Assembly: GCA_031373545.1 (NCBI GenBank)
Contig: JANMMT010000104.1
Location: forward strand, 1-5,231
Direction: 5' to 3'
DNA length: 5,231 bases
Origin: JADCCX01 sp031373545
GTDB taxonomy: Bacteria; Pseudomonadota; Alphaproteobacteria; Rhizobiales; Beijerinckiaceae
Shown: one piece after another, positions 1 through 5,231 of the stretch
Layout of the letters: every line of letters starts with the position of its first letter
How positions within the stretch are numbered: position 1 is the stretch's first letter
Notes under the pieces: model-generated
Databases searched by the model: none
What the model was told of the DNA's origin: nothing
What the model saw: only the letters and a program-made list of their open reading frames with translations
Made by a program: the position numbers and the translations under genes

Positions 1-1
1 G

Positions 2-232
2 ACGCTCGGCATCGAGGCGCATGACCTCTCGAATGTGGAAGGGGGCGTTGGCCGAAATCATGGCAAGATCTTCGCCGATGCCAACAGCATTGCGCAGGTC
101 GGCTCGGCCATGATGCGGGGCACTGCGCGTGCCCAGGCGACGTCGGCCAACCCGATCCAGAATGGCATGTCTTTGATCGGACGCTCTGTCTCGGCGGTTG
201 GCCACGCCATCACGCCGGGCAGCCACCAGTAA
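2..232 (+). CDS. C-terminal end of an unrecognised protein (5' end outside window)
   Basis: An open frame runs from the left edge to a TAA at 230-232, giving the last 76 residues of a protein whose start lies outside the window. Wobble positions are mostly G or C, as expected for a coding frame in this DNA. The antisense frame over the same bases shares the same wobble position, so base composition alone does not settle the strand. I prefer the plus strand because it is open through the edge, whereas the antisense frame stops at 58 and has a Met/Trp-rich, shadow-like composition. The visible part is rich in Ala, Gly and Ser, ends in ITPGSHQ, and shows no transmembrane segment or motif I recognise. 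A GTG at 35 could start a 65-residue protein, but nothing resembling a ribosome site precedes it, so I read this as a truncated tail. Function unknown. Confidence 0.4.
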   Translation, partial: TLGIEAHDLSNVEGGVGRNHGKIFADANSIAQVGSAMMRGTARAQATSANPIQNGMSLIGRSVSAVGHAITPGSHQ

Positions 233-361
233 GCCGCACTGTCCGCGCCACTGCTTGCGGATGTGACCGCCGTCATGAACTTCCGCATCATGCGCAAAGA
301 ACTGACGGCTGCCGGGCCTGCTGGCAAGCTCGCCACCGTCCGCCATGCTATTCGTCGCTGA
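233..361 (+). pseudogene. Possible IS110-type transposase C-terminal remnant
   Basis: Directly after the TAA of the preceding frame, the same frame stays open for 42 codons to a TGA at 359-361. The translation starts AALSA and contains KELTAAGPAGKLA. In IS110-family transposases the C-terminal domain commonly has an AALSA-like segment, a short spacer, then an L-x-AAG-x-x-x-K-x-A segment; the order and spacing here are similar. The match is short and from memory, and the following MRKL-like helix is not convincing. No terminal repeats or intact transposase are visible, so at best this is a decayed fragment. The alternatives are a readthrough part of the preceding gene, separated by a nonsense mutation, or chance. 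An internal ATG at 275 would give only 28 residues and has no supporting ribosome site. Confidence 0.18.
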
Positions 362-378
362 TGGTGACACGCATCGGC

Positions 379-396
379 GCCCCGCCCGTGGGGGGC
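379..396. repeat. Short GC-rich inverted repeat (hairpin)
   Basis: GCCCC and GGGGC pair as a 5-bp all-GC stem around an 8-base loop. No T-run follows on either strand, so it is not a standard intrinsic terminator. It may be incidental in GC-rich DNA. Confidence 0.2.
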
Positions 397-516
397 TACG
401 GTGTCCGCCTCGCGACCGGCTGAAACGGTGCCTTTTTCTCGGGGACGGCGTCAGACGGTCCTTATAGCGTGGTCTGGCTTCCTTTTGCTGTCCCAGGCAA
501 CGCCTTTGGCACGCAT

Positions 517-543
517 CTCAGTCCGCTTTCCGCCTAGACTGAG
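517..543. promoter_or_regulatory. Perfect 7-bp inverted repeat, possible operator
   Basis: CTCAGTC at 517-523 is mirrored exactly by GACTGAG at 537-543, with a 13-base spacer. The half-site centres are 20 bases apart, about two helical turns, which is the geometry expected for a dimeric DNA-binding protein. It lies 91 bases before the chosen start at 634, a reasonable place for an operator or activator site. As RNA it would make a 7-bp stem with a 13-base loop and no following T-run, so a terminator is less likely. No regulator is encoded in the window. The function is inferred only from symmetry and position. Confidence 0.3.
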
Positions 544-633
544 CAAGCGCCTGAATTAATGATGCGCTACCCTGGACGCTTGGTGCAAGCGAGCCAAAGC
601 GCTGCGAATTGTGTGCAACGGAACTGCGAGAAG

Positions 634-1476
634 ATGATGACTGGAATTTGGAAGACGCTCGCGACTGCCACTAGCGCATGGTGCTTGATGTGCGGCATCT
701 CATTGGCGCAAGGACTTGCTCAGAAAAGTTACAAGCCTTTGCCAGACGCGGAAATCACCAAGGCTGGGCGCTTCACAGCGTGGTTAATCGATCCCACAAC
801 GCGTTACGCCCACGGCGTGTTGGGCGACCAGATTGAAGCTGGTGGTTTTGCTGTCGAGCGCGATGGCAAGCAGTTGGTCTACAGGTTGCCTCCTGACGCG
901 GTTTTCGAAGATCGGCGTGTCCGGCTTGCCGACCTGGATGCTGATGGCATCCCGGAGGCCATCATTGTAAAGTCTTATCTCCATCGCGGGGCAGCAATTG
1001 CAGTGTTTCGTATCTCGTCTAACAAAATCGAACCAGTTGCCGAGAGTGAAGCGATCGGCCAAAGCAATCGCTGGCTCAATCCGGTCGGCATAGCCGATTT
1101 CATGGGTACCGGACATCTGATGGTTGCAGCAGTTGTCACCCCGCACCTCGCCGGATCACTCAGTATCTACAGCTTGACGGGCAACAGCTTGAAAGAAGCC
1201 GCTCGGATCGATGGTTACACCAATCACATTATTGGCTCCCGCGACCTTGATCTGGCAGCGGTGGTCAAGATGCGGCCGAATCAACCTCCCCTGATTGTCA
1301 TTCCAACGATTGATCGACGGAGGCTCGCTGCGATCAGCCTTCAGCAGCGCACACTCGAGGTTGTAAAGACTTGGCCCATCGGTGGCTTGATCCAGAGCGT
1401 GCGCGTCGATTTTCGGTTTCGTGCGACAGTGTCCACTGCATCAGGGACAGAAATCGTCGATTTGGGCAAGAATTAG
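634..1476 (+). CDS. Secreted FG-GAP/VCBS-like repeat protein
   Basis: Encodes about 280 residues from the ATG at 634. A Sec signal peptide is clear: short N-region with Lys7, hydrophobic core about residues 8-24, probable cleavage after SLA (residues 23-25), so the mature protein should be periplasmic or exported. The frame is open back to an ATG at 559, but the extra 25 residues would precede the signal peptide and that ATG lacks a ribosome site; GGAA at 620-623 and GAG at 628-630 favour 634 or the adjacent ATG at 637. Residues 100-105 read DLDADG, followed by IPEAIIV, the calcium-binding loop plus beta strand typical of FG-GAP/VCBS blades. A second, weaker blade begins ADFMGTGHLMVAAVV (about 154-168), and a third may lie near SRDLDLAAVV (about 202-211). 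This suggests a small or partial beta-propeller; its ligand is unknown. Sampled GC (961-1080) is about 48%, below the transporter genes, a hint of different origin. It stands alone on the plus strand and converges on the transporter operon. Confidence 0.75.
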   Translation: MMTGIWKTLATATSAWCLMCGISLAQGLAQKSYKPLPDAEITKAGRFTAWLIDPTTRYAHGVLGDQIEAGGFAVERDGKQLVYRLPPDAVFEDRRVRLADLDADGIPEAIIVKSYLHRGAAIAVFRISSNKIEPVAESEAIGQSNRWLNPVGIADFMGTGHLMVAAVVTPHLAGSLSIYSLTGNSLKEAARIDGYTNHIIGSRDLDLAAVVKMRPNQPPLIVIPTIDRRRLAAISLQQRTLEVVKTWPIGGLIQSVRVDFRFRATVSTASGTEIVDLGKN

Positions 1477-1563
1477 CCGGCAAGACTTGCGCGATTGCTC
1501 GTAACAGAGGCACTTCTGCAAACACGCCATTTGATCGTCAGGTGCATGGTTAAGGGGAGTGCT
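1477..1563. other. Convergent intergenic gap without clear terminator
   Basis: The secreted-protein gene and the ABC ATPase gene end tail to tail across 87 bases. A bidirectional terminator would be expected, but I see only trivial pairings (GCA/TGC around 1510-1519, and a GCAAGACTTGC palindrome near 1480-1490) and no T-run on either strand. Termination may be Rho-dependent, or the two transcripts may overlap. Confidence 0.4.
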
Positions 1564-1575
1564 TCAGGGGAGTGC
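1553..1575. repeat. Tandem 10-bp direct repeat at the ATPase stop codon
   Basis: AGGGGAGTGC occurs at 1553-1562 and again at 1566-1575, a 13-base period. The ATPase stop codon (TCA on the plus strand, 1564-1566) sits at the junction of the two copies. This looks like a small slippage duplication that set or shifted the C-terminal codons of the ATPase. The last residues, SALP, are encoded by one copy. Confidence 0.6.
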
Positions 1576-2277
1576 AGATTTTGCGTTGCTCACGATGCGC
1601 CCGTCCCTGAGATGAACCATACGGTCGAGACGGGAAAATATCTTCTCGTCATGTGTGACGACGAGCACCGCTGCCCGGCGTTCGACCGCGACTTTTTTCA
1701 TGAGATTGATAACAATTGTTGCGCGTTCCGAATCCAGCGCTGCTGTTGGCTCGTCCGCGAGAATAATGCGAGGCTCGTTGGCCAGCGCGCGGGCGATCGC
1801 AACACGCTGCGCTTCACCACCGGAGAGCTTCGCTGGCAGGGCGTCGGCGCGGTTGTCGACCTGCAGGTAACGCAATAGCTCCATCGCCCGCGCCCTGGCG
1901 TCGTCAGCGGTGTTACCGATCAGTTGCCGCACCAGCGCGACATTTTCCATGGCTGAAATGAACGGCAGCAAATTGTGAAACTGGAAGATGAAGCCGATGG
2001 TTTCCAGCCGCATGCGCCTGAGATCGCCGACAAGCCATCTATCTTGAAACACCTTGCGGCCAACCAATGTCATGGAGCCGGAATTTGGATCGGTGATGCA
2101 GCCGATGCAGTTCAGCAGCGTGCTCTTACCTGAACCTGACGGGCCAATGAGGCCGATGACCTCTCCTGCATAGACGGTTAGATCGATGTCGACGAGGGCT
2201 CGCACTTGCGTGGAGCCTTCGCCAAAGCTCTTGGAAAGATTGATGATTTCGACAACGGGCTTTCGGGGATCCTCCAT
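1564..2277 (-). CDS. ABC transporter ATP-binding protein (MacB/LolD/DevA type)
   Basis: A 237-residue nucleotide-binding subunit that hydrolyses ATP on the cytoplasmic face to drive the adjacent FtsX-fold permease. All motifs are present: Walker A GPSGSGKS (45-52), Q-loop glutamine Q99 in FIFQFHNLLPF, signature LSGGEAQ (151-157), Walker B IILADE with catalytic E176, D-loop AALD (179-182), and switch histidine H209 in VTHD. LSGGE rather than LSGGQ and the FQFHNLLP segment are typical of the LolD/MacB/DevA group, and the length is normal for a stand-alone subunit. The frame is open 42 codons further upstream to 2403, but that would overlap the permease gene by about 125 bases and add an Arg/Ser-rich tail foreign to the family. 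The ATG at 2277 has GGTGG five bases upstream and begins one base after the permease stop, so it is chosen. It is the last gene of the minus-strand set. Substrate not determinable; MacB and LolD remain alternatives to the DevA label. Confidence 0.93.
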   Translation of the reverse strand: MEDPRKPVVEIINLSKSFGEGSTQVRALVDIDLTVYAGEVIGLIGPSGSGKSTLLNCIGCITDPNSGSMTLVGRKVFQDRWLVGDLRRMRLETIGFIFQFHNLLPFISAMENVALVRQLIGNTADDARARAMELLRYLQVDNRADALPAKLSGGEAQRVAIARALANEPRIILADEPTAALDSERATIVINLMKKVAVERRAAVLVVTHDEKIFSRLDRMVHLRDGRIVSNAKSALP

Positions 2278-2278
2278 A

Positions 2279-3415
2279 TCAACCACCAAGCGCTGAAGCG
2301 GGGTCGATCTTAAGGGCCGACCTGACGCCAAAAACGCTCGCCAGCAGGCAGACAATGATGATGATGCCAAGCAGCGATATCGTGTCGGTTGTCTCAAGGA
2401 CAAGCCTGCGTGGAAAAAAGTCCTGCGTCATTCGGATCAGGATCGCGCCAATGGCAAAACCAGTCAGCCCCATGGCAAGCGCCTGCTGGACGATCAACGC
2501 AACAATCGTCCGGTCCGGAGCGCCAATCAGCTTGAGCGTTGCGATCGACTTCTTCTTGTCGAGTGTCATTGTGTAGACAATCAGCCCGATCACGACGGTT
2601 GAGACAACCAGAAGGATGCCGGTGAACAATCCGATCTGCCGTCGGGCTTTTTCAATGACCGAGCGTGTCAGGATATCTTCCTGCTCCTGACCCGACATGG
2701 CTGCCAGATGCTTCCAGCGCTTGATGCTGTCGGTGACCATATCCCCCGCTGCCAACGGTTTGAGGCGTACGACGATCGCATTGACCTGGTCGGGCCTTGT
2801 GCTCGCTTGCCCGGTGCGGGCCGTCTCCCGCCGAACCGCCGACGGCTCGAACTGAGCCTGAATGATCTGCGCATCCCGCAAGGTCATCATCACGGCCGGG
2901 TCGCCGCCCGAACTGGTGGTGTTCTGCATCAAACCGACAACGGTGAAATCATCCCTGCCAATCTTGATGCGCTCACCTATCAACAGACCCGTTTTCTGGT
3001 CAGCGACAATCTCGGTGCGCGATCTGACAATGGCGCGCCCGTCAACAATCACCATCTCGCTTCCAGGCCGCCCGACCTCGGCACCGACCACAAATATTCT
3101 GAGGTTCTTGCCTTGATGCGGAATCTCAACGGTTTGGTAGACAACCGCACCGGTGGCAGCGACGCCTGACTGCGCGGCAATGACATCACGCGTGTCGCGC
3201 GGGATCCGGGAGCTTTCCGCGAAAGGCCCGCGCTTCCCGCCCTCGACGACCCACACGTCAGCGTTCACCAACCTCACGAGCCCGAGGGCCTCGGATACAA
3301 GCCCTCGATAGATGCCGGTCATGCCCATGACCACGCCGAGCAGCAGGCTGAGGCCGACACAGGTCAGGACAAACCGGCCAAGGCCATGTTGAACGTCGCG
3401 CCATGCAAGGTTCAT
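2279..3415 (-). CDS. ABC transporter permease, FtsX/MacB/DevC-like
   Basis: A 378-residue inner-membrane subunit with the mechanotransmission ABC layout: TM1 at about 15-37, a large extracytoplasmic domain at about 40-260, then TM2 (262-284), TM3 (304-328) and TM4 (345-366). The cytoplasmic loop IATLKLIGAPDRTI (291-304) is the conserved FtsX-domain coupling segment that contacts the ATPase, and the C-terminus DPASALGG matches the DPxxAL ending usual in this family. In MacB-like systems such permeases turn ATP hydrolysis into movements of the periplasmic domain that push substrate through an adaptor and TolC, instead of carrying it across the inner membrane. One ATPase gene and one adaptor gene flank it, as in cyanobacterial DevBCA. 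Its ATG overlaps the stop of the adaptor gene as ATGA (3412-3415), and I see no Shine-Dalgarno sequence (GCGCGCCC precedes it), so translation is probably coupled to the adaptor. The substrate is unknown. Confidence 0.9.
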   Translation of the reverse strand: MNLAWRDVQHGLGRFVLTCVGLSLLLGVVMGMTGIYRGLVSEALGLVRLVNADVWVVEGGKRGPFAESSRIPRDTRDVIAAQSGVAATGAVVYQTVEIPHQGKNLRIFVVGAEVGRPGSEMVIVDGRAIVRSRTEIVADQKTGLLIGERIKIGRDDFTVVGLMQNTTSSGGDPAVMMTLRDAQIIQAQFEPSAVRRETARTGQASTRPDQVNAIVVRLKPLAAGDMVTDSIKRWKHLAAMSGQEQEDILTRSVIEKARRQIGLFTGILLVVSTVVIGLIVYTMTLDKKKSIATLKLIGAPDRTIVALIVQQALAMGLTGFAIGAILIRMTQDFFPRRLVLETTDTISLLGIIIIVCLLASVFGVRSALKIDPASALGG

Positions 3416-4587
3416 GGGCGCGCAACAGTGCTTGCTTTGGCAGGCCTGCCAACACTGAAGCGTCCTTCTGATCGCGAGACGACGGCGCGCACACCGTCTG
3501 GCAGCGGGTCAGCCAGCCGTATCCGCCCATCCAGCAAACGGTCGGCAAGAGCCAGCTTGCGACGGTCAAGTTTCCCGTTCGCAAGCACCCAGATCAACCC
3601 GCTTGAGCCGTCGTAGCCCTCCACGACATGCAGTGGAACGAACACGGCTTCACTTATCGTCGTCTTCACGACTTCAACTTCAGCTTGCTCGCCAAGAAAC
3701 CGCACCTGATGCTCTGGCACACAGGCGACGCATCGGACGTAGATCCTCCGCTCCTCCGTGACGCGGTCATTCTCCTGATCGATCCGGACAATCTTCGCTG
3801 CGACCGTCGAAGTGCGTTCTGACCTGAGCCTGACGAATGCCGTTTGTCCGACCTTGAGGCCCCCAGCCAGTGCCTCGTCGACATAGGCGCGTACCCAGAT
3901 CGAGCTAGGCTCGACCAATGTGAAAACAGTCTCGCCGGGATTGGCAACTGAACCCAGTTCCTTTGCGCGCGCCAGAACACGACCACGAAACGGCGCGACA
4001 AGGCGGTGCTGGTCCAGAGTTACGTGCTCGACTGCCTGTGCGGCGATGGCATCCCTGCGTCCGGCTTCGGCGAGCGCCACATCAGCCTTTGCAATTTCGA
4101 GATCTGCACGGGCCAGCGCCTCGCTTGAGCGTGCATCATCTGCTGCTTCCTGCGAGACAAATTCCCGCGCAACGAGCGATTGGCGACGCTGGTTCACGGA
4201 GGTTTTTTGCTGCAAGGCGACTTCGCCCCTGCGCAGCATGGCAAGGACCTTGGAATGGGTTGCCTCGGCCTGTGCGGCGCCAACCATCACCTTTGCAACC
4301 CTGGCGCGTTGCGCGCTGTCATCAAGCTTGGCAATCACGGCACTGGCTTCAACCATGTCGCCCTGGTCCGCGTCCAAAGTGACAATACGCCCAGAAACCT
4401 GGAAGCCGATCCGGGCCACGATTTGCGCTTCGACAGTTCCGATGCCCGCCACGCGAACTTCGGTGTCCCGCTCGATTGATGCGACCTGGACGTCGATCAC
4501 GCGCATTGTGCGCATGTAGAAAATCGTCACGGCACTAGCGAACACCGCCAAGACCATCAACGGCCATTTGAGCTTGCTGATCTTCAC
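3412..4587 (-). CDS. Periplasmic adaptor, HlyD/MacA/DevB-like membrane fusion protein
   Basis: A 391-residue adaptor that would bridge the permease to an outer-membrane TolC-type channel. One N-terminal membrane segment (about 8-26) anchors it, and most of the chain is periplasmic. The first half of the lipoyl/barrel-sandwich domain is at about 45-92 (IGFQVSGRIVTLDADQGDMV at 60-79). A long Ala/Arg/Glu-rich helical hairpin spans about 92-188. The second lipoyl half includes LVAPFRGRVLA (196-206), followed by a beta-barrel around 228-305 and a membrane-proximal region to the end. The hairpin is of usual adaptor size. Residues C286 and C289 form a CxxC in RCVACVPE, unusual for a periplasmic adaptor. 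The start is GTG at 4587, supported by a purine-rich ribosome site six bases upstream. It lies 13 bases after the SulP stop and overlaps the permease start by four bases. An RND-type adaptor is the main alternative by sequence, but the neighbours point to an ABC partner. Confidence 0.9.
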   Translation of the reverse strand: MKISKLKWPLMVLAVFASAVTIFYMRTMRVIDVQVASIERDTEVRVAGIGTVEAQIVARIGFQVSGRIVTLDADQGDMVEASAVIAKLDDSAQRARVAKVMVGAAQAEATHSKVLAMLRRGEVALQQKTSVNQRRQSLVAREFVSQEAADDARSSEALARADLEIAKADVALAEAGRRDAIAAQAVEHVTLDQHRLVAPFRGRVLARAKELGSVANPGETVFTLVEPSSIWVRAYVDEALAGGLKVGQTAFVRLRSERTSTVAAKIVRIDQENDRVTEERRIYVRCVACVPEHQVRFLGEQAEVEVVKTTISEAVFVPLHVVEGYDGSSGLIWVLANGKLDRRKLALADRLLDGRIRLADPLPDGVRAVVSRSEGRFSVGRPAKASTVARP

Positions 4588-4593
4588 GATGGG

Positions 4594-4602
4594 CTCCCAC
4601 CT
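4594..4602 (-). promoter_or_regulatory. Ribosome binding site of the adaptor gene
   Basis: On the minus strand AGGTGGGAG ends six bases before the GTG at 4587. It overlaps the TAG stop of the upstream SulP gene (4601-4603), so ribosomes ending there can restart. The site decides the GTG start, since no ATG is nearby upstream. Confidence 0.6.
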
Positions 4603-5231
4603 ATTTCGATAGGCTCAGCGTCTGCGACTGGGCAGATGCTGGTGTTTCTACTGGAGTTGCTGGCTGTATTCTCGTATCCACCGAAACTTCGAAAGCCTCC
4701 TGACCGGTGCCGAATTCGGGAACACTGTTACGCGCCACTAGGACTTCGAACCCTTCAAACTGCGACGGGAAGATGCGCCCCTTGAAATGTTGCATGAAGT
4801 CAGAGCGCTGCAGCGCATCCATCACGGGGCCCTTGACCTCGGAGAGATGAAAGCCGACGCCTGCAGACTCAAGCCGATGGGCAATCGCTTCCAGACTTTC
4901 CAGCGCGCTGGCGTCGATGGCGTTTACAGCCGGGCACATCAGGATGACGTTCTTCACCGTGGATTGTTCTGAGACGCGGTCATAAATGGCGTCTTCCAGA
5001 GCACGGGCGTTCGCGAAGTAGAGGCTTTCGTCTACCCGGATCGACAGGAGGCTTGGGTCGGTGATGACCTGATGACGATCAACGTTGCGGAAGTGTTCTG
5101 TACCCGGCACCTGGCCGACAATCGCCATGTGTGGCCGTGACGTGCGCCACAGGAACAGCAGGAGCGACAGCGAGACGCCTGCCGTGATTCCGACCTCCAC
5201 ACCGACCAGAAGCACGCTCAGGATCGTGACA
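4601..5231 (-). CDS. SulP (SLC26-type) anion permease, C-terminal part with STAS domain
   Basis: The frame is open to the right edge, so 209 codons of the C-terminus are visible; full SulP proteins are usually 500-600 residues. The visible part opens with the last membrane helix (LLVGVEVGITAGVSLSLLLF), then the juxtamembrane signature RTSRPHMAIVGQVPGTEHFR and VDESLYFANA, both highly characteristic of bacterial SulP permeases. A cytoplasmic STAS domain follows (about visible residues 60-155), with AVNAIDASALESLEAI in its core. About 45 Ser/Thr/Pro-rich residues form a tail after it. The family moves anions such as sulfate, bicarbonate, chloride or dicarboxylates across the inner membrane; the substrate-determining transmembrane region is outside the window, so no substrate is assigned. 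The GTG at 5215 is not taken as a start because it lies inside the membrane domain. It is the first visible gene of the minus-strand set, 13 bases before the adaptor gene. Confidence 0.92.
   Translation of the reverse strand, partial: VTILSVLLVGVEVGITAGVSLSLLLFLWRTSRPHMAIVGQVPGTEHFRNVDRHQVITDPSLLSIRVDESLYFANARALEDAIYDRVSEQSTVKNVILMCPAVNAIDASALESLEAIAHRLESAGVGFHLSEVKGPVMDALQRSDFMQHFKGRIFPSQFEGFEVLVARNSVPEFGTGQEAFEVSVDTRIQPATPVETPASAQSQTLSLSK

Larger units (their letters stand above)
362..633. other. Non-coding or decayed stretch before the secreted-protein gene
   Basis: I see no intact gene here. Plus frame 1 is open in two short pieces, from 361 to a TGA at 421-423 and from 424 to a TAG at 535-537. 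The second piece (containing SVVWLPFAVPGNAFG) has no start codon and matches nothing I know. A weak ACCG/CGGT stem at about 414-429 is followed by CCTTTTT, which could be a poor terminator for the upstream reading frame, but a 4-bp stem is too short to call. An imperfect hairpin around 493-509 (CCAGGC/GCCTTTGG) is likewise weak. I find no convincing -35/-10 pair, although the promoter of the gene at 634 should lie in this stretch. An in-frame ATG at 559 would extend that gene, but it has no Shine-Dalgarno sequence. Confidence 0.5.

Noticed and set aside
58..336. A 92-codon minus-strand open frame at the left end.
   Set aside because: Met/Trp-rich shadow-like composition, no ribosome site or motif noticed; the plus frame is open through the window edge.
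361..423. A 20-codon frame whose ATG overlaps the preceding TGA.
   Set aside because: Too short, no ribosome site, and no recognisable peptide; the overlap alone is not evidence.
559..633. Longer N-terminus of the secreted protein from the ATG at 559.
   Set aside because: It would bury the signal peptide behind 25 polar residues and has no Shine-Dalgarno sequence.
1711..1720. Perfect palindrome AACAATTGTT as a possible operator.
   Set aside because: It lies inside the ATPase gene near its 3' end, encodes ordinary residues (TIVIN region), and has no promoter context.
2278..2403. N-terminal extension of the ATPase frame by 42 codons.
   Set aside because: It overlaps the permease gene, has a composition unlike ABC ATPases, and a better start with a ribosome site exists at 2277.
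2708..3169. A 153-codon plus-strand open frame antisense to the permease gene.
   Set aside because: No recognisable motif, and it is fully contained in a well-supported permease gene.
3920..4519. A 199-codon plus-strand open frame antisense to the adaptor gene.
   Set aside because: Ser/Ala/Arg-rich shadow of the helical hairpin region, with no family signature; the minus-strand frame has clear domains.
1..5231. CRISPR array, tRNA, rRNA or riboswitch.
   Set aside because: No regularly spaced repeats, cloverleaf-like segments or conserved RNA motifs were seen on reading either strand.

Overview
The window looks like chromosomal or large-replicon DNA from an alphaproteobacterium, most likely of the Hyphomicrobiales (Mesorhizobium/Sinorhizobium-like). 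The reasons are moderately high GC, strong G/C preference at wobble positions in the transporter genes, a GTG start, and the style of the SulP C-terminus and ABC exporter proteins. This is inference from protein style; no taxonomic marker gene is present.

Left part (1-633): the 3' end of an unrecognised coding frame stops at 232. About 400 bases follow without a convincing intact gene. The same frame resumes after the stop as a 42-codon stretch that faintly resembles the C-terminus of an IS110-type transposase. The rest of the gap has broken open segments, a GC-rich hairpin, and a perfect 7-bp inverted repeat (CTCAGTC-N13-GACTGAG) upstream of the next gene.

Middle (634-1476, + strand): one gene for a secreted protein of about 280 residues. 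It has a clear signal peptide, a calcium-loop-like DxDxDG motif and FG-GAP/VCBS-like spacing. Its sampled GC is lower than that of the transporter genes. It converges on the operon to its right across an 87-base gap with no evident terminator.

Right part (1564-5231, - strand): a compact four-gene set read right to left. It begins with a SulP-family anion permease cut by the window edge (last membrane segment plus STAS domain). After 13 bases comes a membrane-fusion (HlyD/DevB-like) periplasmic adaptor, then with a 4-base ATGA overlap a MacB/DevC-like FtsX-fold permease, then after a 1-base gap a MacB/LolD/DevA-like ATPase. The last three make a complete inner-membrane tripartite export module of the DevBCA/MacAB mechanotransmission type. 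It would need an outer-membrane TolC-like channel, which is not encoded here.

The spacing implies one transcript with translational coupling, whose promoter lies beyond the right edge. The substrate of neither transporter can be read from the sequence. The most interesting points are the joining of a SulP/STAS permease to a DevBCA-like exporter, a CxxC pair in the periplasmic adaptor, and the inverted repeat before the secreted-protein gene. I did not find a clearly novel system.
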